Under the pieces are notes generated by a model, which saw only the letters and a list, made by a program, of their open reading frames with translations, did not search any database and was not told where the DNA came from. A stretch of DNA of 32,768 nucleotides from Verrucomicrobiota bacterium (GTDB taxonomy: Bacteria; Verrucomicrobiota; Verrucomicrobiia; Limisphaerales; SIBE01), in assembly GCA_016209525.1 (NCBI GenBank), contig JACQWK010000515.1, forward strand, positions 1-32,768, read 5' to 3'. The stretch's first letter is position 1, and every line of letters begins with the position of its first letter. A program made the position numbers and the translations under genes. This document shows positions 22,550 to 30,102 of the stretch, piece by piece.

Positions 22550-23628
22550 AATCGTTGGGATTCGCCATCATCGGCTGCGGCAGAATCGCCGGCCACCACA
22601 TGCGGGCCTTGAGGGAACTCCCAGGCGCTCGACTCGTGGCGATTTGCGATTTGATCCCAGAACGAGGAAAGGCGTATCAGCAAGAGTTTTCCGTTCCTTG
22701 GTACGACAATTACCACACCCTGCTGCGGCGCGAGGACGTGGATGTGGTGTCCATTCTCACTCCGAATGGGATGCATCCGTCCCATGCCATCGACATCATG
22801 AACCGCTACGCAAAGCACGTGGTGGTTGAGAAGCCGCTGGCGCTCAAGCTCAACGATCTGCCTGAGATGCAATCCGCGGCGCGAAGGGCCGGGGTGAAAG
22901 TTTTTCCAGTCTTTCAGAACCGCTACAACAAGGCCGTCTGCCGTGTGAATCAAGCCATCACCGGCGGCGAATTGGGCCGGCTCTCCCTGGGCTCGATCCG
23001 TTTGCGCTGGTGCCGCACGCAACCCTATTACGAACGGGATGCGTGGCGGGGGACCTGGGCTCTCGATGGCGGAGCTTTGGTCAACCAAGGCATTCACTAC
23101 CTCGATTTGCTGCTCCATTTTATGGGCGAAGTTGAGAGTGCCTGTGCCATGACGGCCACCCGTCTGGTGGATATCGAAGTCGAAGACGTGGCCGTGGCTC
23201 AACTCCGCTTTACGAATGGGGCGCTCGGGAATATCGAAGTCACGACCGCGACTCGCCCCAAAGATATCGAGGCCTCGGTTTCGGTTTTGGGGGAACACGG
23301 GACCGCGGTCCTTGGCGGCATCGCCTCGAATCGCCTGGAAGTCTGGACATTGAATCCCGAGGACCGGGACCGATGTTCGGAAGAGTTTCCGGACGCTTAC
23401 GGATTTGGCCATCGGTTGCTCTTGGCCGACGTTATCGCTGACTTGTCCGGAGGACCGCCTCACCCGATCAGCTTTTACGAAGGCAGCCGCTCGGTTCAGT
23501 TGCTGAATGCGCTCTATCGCTCAGCGGAGGACAAAATGCCCGTTTTCATGAAAGACAAACCCGTGTCGCGCAGACTCGGCGAGTACGTCCCAGACCTTTA
23601 TCGTCTTTACGAGTCCTTACCCCCCTAA
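22546..23628 (+). CDS. WlbA/WbpB-like Gfo/Idh/MocA dehydrogenase
   Basis: The 360-residue protein is a Gfo/Idh/MocA oxidoreductase most like WlbA/WbpB, which oxidise the 3-hydroxyl of UDP-N-acetylglucosaminuronate on the way to diaminouronic acids. The dinucleotide motif GCGRIAGHH is at 10-18 and EKPL at 95-98. The WlbA-type stretch YYERDAWRGTW (161-171) followed by GGALVNQGIHYLD (175-187) is distinctive. The ATG at 22546 overlaps the upstream stop, so an upstream TTG at 22456 is rejected. If the assignment holds, the locus makes a 3-keto-uronic acid intermediate that would need an aminotransferase; the DegT and HisC-like genes are candidates. Confidence 0.85.
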   Translation: MKSLGFAIIGCGRIAGHHMRALRELPGARLVAICDLIPERGKAYQQEFSVPWYDNYHTLLRREDVDVVSILTPNGMHPSHAIDIMNRYAKHVVVEKPLALKLNDLPEMQSAARRAGVKVFPVFQNRYNKAVCRVNQAITGGELGRLSLGSIRLRWCRTQPYYERDAWRGTWALDGGALVNQGIHYLDLLLHFMGEVESACAMTATRLVDIEVEDVAVAQLRFTNGALGNIEVTTATRPKDIEASVSVLGEHGTAVLGGIASNRLEVWTLNPEDRDRCSEEFPDAYGFGHRLLLADVIADLSGGPPHPISFYEGSRSVQLLNALYRSAEDKMPVFMKDKPVSRRLGEYVPDLYRLYESLPP

Positions 23629-23650
23629 GAAAATGTCTCATGAAGTCGGT

Positions 23651-23668
23651 CTCCCCAACGTCGGGGAG
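23651..23668 (+). other. Hairpin 23 bases after the WlbA-like gene
   Basis: CTCCCC (23651-23656) pairs with GGGGAG (23663-23668) around AACGTC, and G23649 can pair with C23670 across a wobble. No T-tract follows, so it is at best a partial terminator or a message-stabilising stem. Confidence 0.4.
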
Positions 23669-23684
23669 GCATCCAGCCCGCCTT

Positions 23685-23809
23685 GCAGCAATTCTCATTT
23701 TGACGACAGGCACGACCTGCGACCCGCTTGTAGTCCCGGCTTTTGCCGGCTTTCTCGCGCTGGCCGGCTAAAGCCGGGACTACATACGGGTCAAAATGAG
23801 AATTGCTGC
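23685..23809. repeat. 125-bp nested palindrome, MITE-like
   Basis: Perfect 20-bp inverted repeats form the ends (23685-23704 and 23790-23809). Inside, a perfect 15-bp pair lies at 23729-23743 and 23770-23784, continued after one T-T mismatch by GCCGGC at 23745-23750 and 23763-23768. A small CAGG/CCTG stem at 23707-23719 sits only in the left arm. The architecture resembles a miniature inverted-repeat element or a very long RNA/DNA hairpin. No coding capacity is seen. Confidence 0.85.
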
Positions 23810-23845
23810 CCGCCTTGTTTGGGCAATTGCACGATAAATGAGAGC

Positions 23846-23860
23846 CAGGCAAGATGCCTG
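23846..23860. repeat. Small palindrome CAGGCA-AGA-TGCCTG
   Basis: CAGGCA (23846-23851) pairs with TGCCTG (23855-23860). It lies 27 bases before the methyltransferase start. Together with the preceding elements it makes the whole gap structured. Confidence 0.5.
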
Positions 23861-23887
23861 CCCTACTTTCAGAACACGCTCTAAGTT

Positions 23888-24802
23888 TTGAAACAGCCTG
23901 TCGTCAGCGAATATCAAGCCGGTTTGGCTTGCCCGCTGTGTCGAGCCGAGAAGAGCCACAAGCTCGTGGCGACCGTGTGGAAAGCGCCGGAAGCGTCCGT
24001 CTATCAGTGCGCGAGTTGCCGGATTGTCTATCTCCATCCGATCATGACGCCCGAGGAGGAGCGGCTCTTCTATGAAGCCGACTTCACGCGGTACATGGCT
24101 GGGCGAGGACAGGAAGGCCAGCGAAATGCGGAGGACAACTTTGCGAAGAATCGGGGAGAGGCGGAGCGCCGCCACGACCAGTTGCGGCCTTGGTTGCGGA
24201 AGGAGAGCCGCGTTCTTGAAATCGGCTCGGCCACTGGGTTTTTGCTGGAGGCGCTGCGCCGCGAAGGGGCCTCAGTGACAGGCGTGGAGCCGGGGCCGGA
24301 GTATCGCGCCTACGCCTGTGAGCGGGGGCTGCAAACCTATGCGAGCATGGCCGAAGTCTCCCTGGAGACATTCGATTTAATCTTGGCGTATTACGTCTTG
24401 GAGCACTTGCGAGATCCGGTGGGCTACCTGAAGGATTTGCGCCGGCGCCTGGCTCCAGGCGGCGCTGTGGCTCTGGAGGTGCCGAATGTGGAGGATGCCT
24501 TGGCTTGGTTCTACCAACTGGCTGCTTTTGACCGGTTCTATTGGCAGAAGGCTCACTACTTTTACTACAGCCGAATGACCTTGCGAGCCGTGTTGGAACG
24601 CGCCGGCTTCGCTCGTGTTTCGATATTCCCGGTTCAACGCTACGATTTCTCGAATCATCTGCACTGGCTGCTGAAAGGCGAACCCGGAGGCAAGGGCAAG
24701 TATAGCGACATTTTCGATGAGAAGCTGGATCGGGAGTATTCGGAATGCTTGAAGCGCCACTGGCTTTGCGACACGTTGTTCGCGATTGCCCATGCTGATT
24801 GA
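23888..24802 (+). CDS. Zinc-ribbon class I SAM methyltransferase
   Basis: The 304-residue protein is a SAM-dependent methyltransferase with an N-terminal zinc ribbon, CPLC (15-18) and CASC (41-44), as in sugar methyltransferases of antibiotic and O-antigen loci. SAM motif I is VLEIGSATGFLL (109-120), and the YYVLEHLRDP segment follows. It is shorter than full sugar C-methyltransferases (about 400 aa) and lacks their C-terminal domain. TTG at 23888 is the only start before the zinc ribbon, since an in-frame stop lies two codons upstream. It has no clear ribosome binding site, so the start is moderately certain. It likely methylates a sugar hydroxyl or carbon in the glycan. Confidence 0.8.
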   Translation: MKQPVVSEYQAGLACPLCRAEKSHKLVATVWKAPEASVYQCASCRIVYLHPIMTPEEERLFYEADFTRYMAGRGQEGQRNAEDNFAKNRGEAERRHDQLRPWLRKESRVLEIGSATGFLLEALRREGASVTGVEPGPEYRAYACERGLQTYASMAEVSLETFDLILAYYVLEHLRDPVGYLKDLRRRLAPGGAVALEVPNVEDALAWFYQLAAFDRFYWQKAHYFYYSRMTLRAVLERAGFARVSIFPVQRYDFSNHLHWLLKGEPGGKGKYSDIFDEKLDREYSECLKRHWLCDTLFAIAHAD

Positions 24803-24887
24803 GATTTGTGGCGCTTAATCGTTCAATAGGCCATTGTTTCGTATTCATGAATCATGGCATAAGTTTTGTCACGGAAATGAACCAATG

Positions 24888-24950
24888 CCCCTCACCCGTC
24901 CTGCGGACACCCTCTCCCCTCCGAGGGGAGAGGGATGGGGGGAGGGGTGC
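24888..24950 (+). repeat. REP-like nested palindrome, copy 2
   Basis: Outer arms CCCCTC (24888-24893) and GAGGGG (24942-24947) surround a small stem GTCC-TGC-GGAC (24898-24908) and a perfect 12-bp inverted repeat (24910-24921 with 24923-24934). Only five of 63 bases differ from copy 1. The 5' flank ATCATGGCAT-N2-GTTTT at 24851-24867 recurs at the same distance as in copy 1. It fills the gap before the aminotransferase. Confidence 0.85.
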
Positions 24951-24989
24951 ATCTTCAGGTTCAAGGGCAGGGATGCGTGGGCTCATGCA

Positions 24990-26129
24990 ATGAATGTCAT
25001 GACTAGTGTTGGTTCAAAGACTGTTGAGCGATCGCAGGATCCTTCGGTGAAAGCGCCCGCGGCCCTGCCCCAGATCGAGCGCCTGGTGCGGCATCGCGAA
25101 CCCGGCGATCAGCCGGGCATCATCCGGCTCAATCGCAATGAGCGCCAAGAGCCGTTGCCCGATTGGTTCGTGGAGGAAATCCGGAGCGCGGTGACGAGCG
25201 ACTTGTTCACCCAGTATCCAGTGGCTGACGCGTTGTACGAACAATTGAGCGCGAGCCTCGAATTGTCGCAGGACGAAATTCTGCTCACGGCCGGTTCTGA
25301 TGCCGCGATCAAGGCGATTTTCCACTGTTATGTTCCGCCCGGAGGGAGTGTCGTCATGCTCGAACCGAGCTACGCCATGTACGGCGTGTACACAGAGATG
25401 TTTGGGGCAAGGAGGGTCGGCATCGGCTGCAACGACGCGCTTGAATTCTCAGCGAAGGAATTGTCCGATGCCTTGGAGAAACGGCCGTCGCTCCTCATGC
25501 TCGCGAATCCCAACCAACCCACGGGAACTCTCCTGGATGGGAAAATCATCCGCCGCTTGTTGGAACGCGCGCTGGAACTTGGCGTTCTGGTGGCGATCGA
25601 TGAGGCCTATTACCCGTTTTCCGGAATTACCTATCTCCGGGCCATACGTGAATTCCCCAACCTGGTCATCACACGCACCTTTTCGAAAGCGTGCGGTTTG
25701 GCGGGATTGCGCATCGGCTTTGCCGTGGCGGCGGCTCCGGTCATTGGCGCTCTTTACAAAGTCCGGTCCGTTCATGACGTGAATACGGTGGCTCTCCTCG
25801 CTGCTCTGAAACTTTCGCAGCATCCGGAAATCGTCGAGCAGTACGTCCGGCACCTGCGGGAAGGAGCGGAAATCGTGGCGCAACGAGCGCGAGAACTGGC
25901 TCTGGAAGTTTATCCATCGTCCACAAACTTTATTCTGATCAAGGTGGGCCACCTCGTGCCTGCCGCCTCAGTCGTCGATGGCCTCTTGCGGCGTGGATAC
26001 CTTGTCCGAGGTCCATTCTCGCAGACGTGCCTGGCGGCCTGCATTCGTGTGACCCTTGGCCCGCCGAAGTTGATGAATGACTTCATGAACGCGCTGGATG
26101 CGACATTGCGCGATTGTCGGAACCACTGA
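24990..26129 (+). CDS. HisC-like PLP aminotransferase (class I/II)
   Basis: The 379-residue protein is a fold-type I aminotransferase close to histidinol-phosphate aminotransferase and related decarboxylases. NPNQPTG is at 173-179, VAIDEAYYPF at 201-210, and the PLP Lys is K233 in RTFSKACGLAGLRIGF. The ATG at 24990 follows the palindromic repeat; longer frames running through that repeat are rejected. It sits between methyltransferases and is unlikely to be the histidine-pathway enzyme. Likely roles are transamination of a keto sugar or keto acid, or supply of an amino-acid-like decoration. Confidence 0.83.
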   Translation: MNVMTSVGSKTVERSQDPSVKAPAALPQIERLVRHREPGDQPGIIRLNRNERQEPLPDWFVEEIRSAVTSDLFTQYPVADALYEQLSASLELSQDEILLTAGSDAAIKAIFHCYVPPGGSVVMLEPSYAMYGVYTEMFGARRVGIGCNDALEFSAKELSDALEKRPSLLMLANPNQPTGTLLDGKIIRRLLERALELGVLVAIDEAYYPFSGITYLRAIREFPNLVITRTFSKACGLAGLRIGFAVAAAPVIGALYKVRSVHDVNTVALLAALKLSQHPEIVEQYVRHLREGAEIVAQRARELALEVYPSSTNFILIKVGHLVPAASVVDGLLRRGYLVRGPFSQTCLAACIRVTLGPPKLMNDFMNALDATLRDCRNH

Positions 26130-26137
26130 AGCCGAAT

Positions 26138-26165
26138 TTGACTTAGAATTGACGGAGACAGTCGC
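26138..26165 (+). promoter_or_regulatory. Leader with TTGACTTAG and ACAGTCGC, first copy
   Basis: TTGACTTAG (26138-26146) and ACAGTCGC (26158-26165) flank GGAG at 26154-26157, eight bases before the ATG of the FkbM gene. The same two blocks precede the next gene at 27026-27034 and 27054-27061, each ending directly at the ATG. They could be a shared regulatory leader or a trace of a duplication. Confidence 0.5.
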
Positions 26166-27005
26166 ATGGCACTCGACTTACAGGAATTGATCCGGCAAAC
26201 GGCGCGAGGACTTGAGCAGAAGATGCGCCGGCGGGTTGCTTGCCGAGTCCATAACGAAATCATTGACCTTGAAGTCGGAACCGAGCTCGAGAAGTTTCGC
26301 GCCGAGACCTACGCGACAAAGGAACCCGAAACCCTGGAATGGATCGAGCGCTACTTCCGCCCGGGTCATGTGATGTTCGACGTCGGAGCGAACATTGGCC
26401 TTTACGCTCTCTACGCGGCGAAGTTCTTAAAGCGCCAATGCCGTGTTTATGCCTTCGAACCCGAGGCGCTGAACTTCGCGCAGTTGAGCAAGCACGTGTT
26501 CATCAATCAATGCTCCGGGGTCATTATTCCGTGCGGGTTTGCAATTTGCGATCGCCTCCGCCTGGAAACCTTTCATCTGAATCCGCATTCCTTCGAAACG
26601 ATTTGTCACGGCGAGATGACGCCCGGCACGGCCCTGCACGCTTTTGGGAAGCCGGTGGATCATGCCGGAAAATCGTTCCGGCCCCACCACGTGCAGAAGG
26701 CCTTTGGCGCTTCGATCGACGCGTTGTGGGCCGAATGGGGTTTTGAGTTTCCACAACACATCAAGATCGATGTCGATGGTTTGGAAGAACAGGTCGTGGC
26801 TGGGGCGGAGAGAACTCTCCGGGATGCCAGACTCCGCTCGGTCCTGGTTGAAATTTCGGCCAAACTCGGCCACCTGGATCCCATTTTGAGAAAGATGCTT
26901 GCGAGCGGTTTTCGACAAGTCACCGATTTCCGAGCCCACTCGAGAGACCAGCTCAAGGGCACTCCCTACGAGGATTCGGTGAACACAGTGTTTATCCGCG
27001 GCTAA
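26166..27005 (+). CDS. FkbM-family methyltransferase
   Basis: The 279-residue protein is an FkbM-type SAM-dependent O-methyltransferase. The SAM motif FDVGANIGLY is at 71-80, the acidic loop motif VYAFEPE at 94-100, and the FkbM signature KIDVDGLE at 200-207. FkbM enzymes in glycan loci methylate sugar hydroxyls. GGAG at 26154-26157 gives a good ribosome binding site. Its leader resembles that of the next gene. Confidence 0.88.
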   Translation: MALDLQELIRQTARGLEQKMRRRVACRVHNEIIDLEVGTELEKFRAETYATKEPETLEWIERYFRPGHVMFDVGANIGLYALYAAKFLKRQCRVYAFEPEALNFAQLSKHVFINQCSGVIIPCGFAICDRLRLETFHLNPHSFETICHGEMTPGTALHAFGKPVDHAGKSFRPHHVQKAFGASIDALWAEWGFEFPQHIKIDVDGLEEQVVAGAERTLRDARLRSVLVEISAKLGHLDPILRKMLASGFRQVTDFRAHSRDQLKGTPYEDSVNTVFIRG

Positions 27006-27025
27006 ACGGCGGAACGACGGCGTGA

Positions 27026-27061
27026 TTGACTTAGGGATCTGACATTCCAGGGAACAGTCGC
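27026..27061 (+). promoter_or_regulatory. Leader with TTGACTTAG and ACAGTCGC, second copy
   Basis: TTGACTTAG (27026-27034) and ACAGTCGC (27054-27061) occur again immediately before an ATG, this time before the stand-alone methyltransferase. The distance between the blocks is longer here than in the first copy. GGGA at 27050-27053 may serve as ribosome binding site. Confidence 0.45.
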
Positions 27062-27832
27062 ATGAATATCCGCTACACTTCACCCGAGCTCGCGGAGTTT
27101 TACTCCCGCCACCGCAACACATGGCAGGAGCTGTATCCTTCCGAGCGATACGTTTTCGGACGCTTGGGAGAATCACGGAAGTGTCTTGGCTCGGTTCTGG
27201 ATGTCGGGTGCGCCGCGGGTGGGGTCGGCCGGGCGTTGTCGGAGCGTTTCAAGATCGCCCGATATGTCGGCATCGACATCAATGCCGGTGTGATTCGGAC
27301 GGCGGTCTCCGAACAGAAAACCTTTCCGGCGCCGTGCTCGTTCATTTGTGGTGACATTGTGGATGATCCCGCGCCCTTGCAGGGGCAGCAATTTGATTTG
27401 GTGTGTTCGCTGTCTTGCGCGGATTGGAATCTCGATCCGCTCACGATTATTCAACGCTGTTGGAGCCGTGTGGTCCCAGGCGGCCACCTGATCTTGTCCT
27501 TGCGACTGACAAACGCTCTGGGCGTGAACGACATGAGCCGGAGCTACCAATTCATCCATTTCGGCGACGGGCCGCTCCGCGGCGATGAGGAGAAGGCCAA
27601 TTACGTGGTTTTCAATGTCCGCGAGCTGCTTGGCCTTTTGTCTTCCCTGCAGCCTGGCCCGGGGCATTTGCTGGCGTACGGGTATTGGGGGAAGCCATCC
27701 CGAACTGCCGTCACTCCATACCCGCGTCTGGTCTTCGCGGTTTTGGCCCTTCTGAGAAGTGAAGCCAACAATAGTCCCGTCATAGAGGCGACGCTTCCTC
27801 TCGATCTCTTGGCGAGTTCGCCGACGCCATGA
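27062..27832 (+). CDS. Class I SAM methyltransferase, paralogue of the NeuA-fused domain
   Basis: The 256-residue protein is a class I methyltransferase with an intact SAM motif VLDVGCAAGGVG (45-56) and an acidic second-strand end YVGIDIN (68-74). Its C-terminal third, with YVVFNVREL, AYGYWGKPSRTAVTPY and FAVLALLRSE, closely mirrors the C-terminus of the fusion at 31134 (YVVMNAKKL, GYGYLGKPSSTAVTPY, FAVLAAHKAE). The two are clearly paralogues. The shared C-terminal motif GKPS-TAVTPY is not part of general methyltransferase architecture known to me and may define a subfamily. Its target is probably the same or a similar nonulosonic or deoxy sugar. Confidence 0.82.
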   Translation: MNIRYTSPELAEFYSRHRNTWQELYPSERYVFGRLGESRKCLGSVLDVGCAAGGVGRALSERFKIARYVGIDINAGVIRTAVSEQKTFPAPCSFICGDIVDDPAPLQGQQFDLVCSLSCADWNLDPLTIIQRCWSRVVPGGHLILSLRLTNALGVNDMSRSYQFIHFGDGPLRGDEEKANYVVFNVRELLGLLSSLQPGPGHLLAYGYWGKPSRTAVTPYPRLVFAVLALLRSEANNSPVIEATLPLDLLASSPTP

Positions 27833-27896
27833 AACCTCGAAGTTCAAGGCGGCGGCCAATGGTCCGGACTGGCGCCATTTTCGGATTCACCGCACC

Positions 27897-28670
27897 ATGA
27901 AAGTTGTGATTCTAGCGGGTGGTCTTGGGACTCGGCTCTCCGAAGAAACCGTTCTCAAACCAAAGCCGATGGTTGAGATCGGCGGACGGCCGATTCTTTG
28001 GCACATCATGAAGAGCTTTGCGGCGTATGGATTCACAGAATTCGTAGTCGCTCTGGGATACAAGGGCGAGGTCATCAAGGACTATTTCTTGAATTACCGC
28101 CATCGCTCGCGCAATCTCACCGTTCGCTTGGGGAGCGGTGAGATCACCGTGCACGAAGCAGACAGCGAAGATTGGACCGTGCACCTGCTCGACACCGGTT
28201 ACGATACCCAGACTGGCGGTCGCGTGAAACGGGCCGCCCAATTCATCGGCAAGGAACCTTTCATGCTCACCTATGGCGACGGCGTCTGCGATGTCAACAT
28301 CTCCAGCCTGCTCGACTTTTATCGGAAGCATAAGAAGCTCGCCGCCGTAACGGCCGTTCGTCCGCCGGCTCGATTCGGCAGCATGGCGCTGGAGGACGAG
28401 CGTGTGGCGCGTTTTGAGGAGAAGCCGCAACTGGGCGAAGGGTACATCAACGGCGGATTCTTCGTCCTCGATCCTGGAATCGCGGAGTATATCGCCGGCG
28501 ATGCGACGATTTGGGAGCGTGAACCGATGGAGCGCCTAGCCGAGGAGGGGCAGATGCTCGCTTACCGGCACGGGGGGTTTTGGCAATGCATGGACACGCT
28601 GCGCGACGTTCGATTGCTTGAAGCCCTCTGGCAGGAGGGCCGGGCGCCCTGGAAAGTCTGGAAAGAATGA
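27897..28670 (+). CDS. rfbF: Glucose-1-phosphate cytidylyltransferase
   Basis: The 257-residue protein makes CDP-glucose from CTP and glucose-1-phosphate, the entry step to CDP-6-deoxy and CDP-3,6-dideoxy sugars. The nucleotide-binding loop VVILAGGLGTRLSEET is at 3-18, the Lys-rich LKPKPMVEIGGRPI at 20-33, the family-specific LLDTGYDTQTGGRVKR at 97-112, and the metal Asp site TYGDGVCDVN at 125-134. Length matches RfbF/DdhA (about 257). Its stop overlaps the rfbG start. The assignment is firm because the CDP-glucose 4,6-dehydratase follows. Confidence 0.95.
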   Translation: MKVVILAGGLGTRLSEETVLKPKPMVEIGGRPILWHIMKSFAAYGFTEFVVALGYKGEVIKDYFLNYRHRSRNLTVRLGSGEITVHEADSEDWTVHLLDTGYDTQTGGRVKRAAQFIGKEPFMLTYGDGVCDVNISSLLDFYRKHKKLAAVTAVRPPARFGSMALEDERVARFEEKPQLGEGYINGGFFVLDPGIAEYIAGDATIWEREPMERLAEEGQMLAYRHGGFWQCMDTLRDVRLLEALWQEGRAPWKVWKE

Positions 28671-29656
28671 ACGAAGCACATGAACGGCCGTTTTGGAAGG
28701 AGCGCCGAGTCTTCGTGACCGGCGCAACGGGCATGGTTGGATCCTGGCTGACGAAAGAACTCTTGGCGCGGGGAGCCGCGGTGGTCGCCCTTGTCCGTGA
28801 TGCCGATCCGCAATCCGAACTTTACCGCAGCGGCGATATCCGCAAAGTTTCGGTGGTGAACGGCGCCCTGGAGGATTTCAGCGCCGTGCAACGAGCCATC
28901 AACGAGCACGAGATAGAGGTGGTCTTCCACCTCGGCGCGCAACCGATCGTAGGAATGGCTTATCGCTTCCCATTGCAGACGTTTGAAGCGAACATTCGCG
29001 GGACATACCATCTGCTGGAGGCGTGCCGCATTCATCGCGAGTTCGTGCAGAGCGTCGTCATCGCCTCGAGCGACAAGGCCTATGGCGAGCCTCGCTCGCT
29101 GCCCTACACGGAGGAAATGCCCTTGGCGGGCCGATTCCCATACGAGGTCTCGAAGAGCTGTTCCGATCTGATTGCGCAGAGCTACTTTCATACCTACGCC
29201 CTCCCGGTGGGCATTGCCCGCTGCGGCAATATTTTCGGCGGCGGCGATCTCAACTGGAGCCGGATCGTCCCGGGCACGATCCGATCCTTGCTCCGAAATG
29301 AGCGGCCGGTGATCCGCAGCGACGGCAGGTACGTTCGCGATTATCTCTATGTCAAAGATGTGGCCCGAGCCTACTTGCGGCTGGCGGAGGGACTGAGCGA
29401 TCCATGCGTGCGCGGGCAAGCCTTCAACTTCAGTCCTCAATCGCGCCTGGAGGTTTTGGAGCTGGTGAAGGAAATTCAGAGGCTGATGAATCGAACCGAC
29501 GTCGAGCCGGAAATTCGGAACGGCGCGGCCGGTGAAATCAGATCGCAGTATTTGAGTTCAAAAAAGGCGGCGGAGCAATTGCAGTGGAAGCCCGAGTACC
29601 CATTGCAGACAGGCTTGCAGGAAACGATCGAATGGTACCGGCATTTCCTCTTATGA
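28667..29656 (+). CDS. rfbG: CDP-glucose 4,6-dehydratase
   Basis: The 329-residue protein is an extended SDR of the RfbG/DdhB type, turning CDP-glucose into CDP-4-keto-6-deoxyglucose. The cofactor motif TGATGMVGS is at 18-26, HLGAQPIV at 88-95, SSDKAYG at 134-140, the pair Y159/K163 in YEVSK, and CGNIFGGGDLNWSRIVP follows. It is about 30 residues shorter than enteric RfbG, mostly at the termini. Coupled by ATGA overlaps to rfbF upstream and to the cupin epimerase downstream. Confidence 0.93.
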   Translation: MNEAHERPFWKERRVFVTGATGMVGSWLTKELLARGAAVVALVRDADPQSELYRSGDIRKVSVVNGALEDFSAVQRAINEHEIEVVFHLGAQPIVGMAYRFPLQTFEANIRGTYHLLEACRIHREFVQSVVIASSDKAYGEPRSLPYTEEMPLAGRFPYEVSKSCSDLIAQSYFHTYALPVGIARCGNIFGGGDLNWSRIVPGTIRSLLRNERPVIRSDGRYVRDYLYVKDVARAYLRLAEGLSDPCVRGQAFNFSPQSRLEVLELVKEIQRLMNRTDVEPEIRNGAAGEIRSQYLSSKKAAEQLQWKPEYPLQTGLQETIEWYRHFLL

Positions 29657-30102
29657 TTGAAGGCGTCCAGATTCACCCGCTGCGGCAAATCCCCGATGAA
29701 CGCGGCAAGATCATGCACATGCTTCGGGCCGACTCGCCGCATTTCAAGGAATTTGGCGAGATCTATTTCTCCTGCGTTTATCCCGGCTCCGTCAAAGCGT
29801 GGCACATCCACCGGCGAATGACGCTCAACTACGCCGTCATCGTCGGACACATCAAGCTTGTCCTCTTCGACGACCGCGAAGCCTCCCCCACGCGCGGCAA
29901 GCTGCAAGAGCTGTTCCTCGGCGAATCCAATTACAGTCTCGTCATTGTCCCGCCCATGGTTTGGAACGGATTCAAAGGGATCGGCGACAAAACGGCGATG
30001 GTCGCCAATTGCGCGACGATACCCCATGACGCGAACGAGATCGAACGAATGGATCCTTTTACCACGCGGATTCCATACCAATGGGAGATCAAGCATGGAT
30101 AG
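29653..30102 (+). CDS. RmlC-like cupin, probable keto-deoxyhexose epimerase
   Basis: The 149-residue protein is a cupin of the dTDP-4-dehydrorhamnose 3,5-epimerase superfamily, in a short subfamily seen in O-antigen loci (about 150 against 180 residues for RmlC). Key parts are VKAWHIHRRMTLNYAV (47-62), with H51 in the place of the RmlC catalytic His, IKLVLFDDREASPT (67-80), the IPP-like VIVPPMVWNGFKG (97-109), and RIPYQWEI at the end. The ATG at 29653 overlaps the rfbG stop, so an upstream GTG is rejected. It is expected to epimerise C3 and/or C5 of CDP-4-keto-6-deoxyglucose; the 4-reductase would be the next gene. Confidence 0.85.
   Translation: MIEGVQIHPLRQIPDERGKIMHMLRADSPHFKEFGEIYFSCVYPGSVKAWHIHRRMTLNYAVIVGHIKLVLFDDREASPTRGKLQELFLGESNYSLVIVPPMVWNGFKGIGDKTAMVANCATIPHDANEIERMDPFTTRIPYQWEIKHG

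Larger units (their letters stand above)
23629..23887. other. Intergenic gap filled with palindromes
   Basis: These 259 bases are the longest gap in the cluster. They contain no gene. They hold a hairpin at 23651-23668, a large nested palindrome at 23685-23809, and a small hairpin at 23846-23860. Confidence 0.7.

Noticed and set aside
24834-24989. Longer N-terminus for the HisC-like aminotransferase
   Set aside because: It translates the palindromic repeat; the enzyme family does not need these residues.
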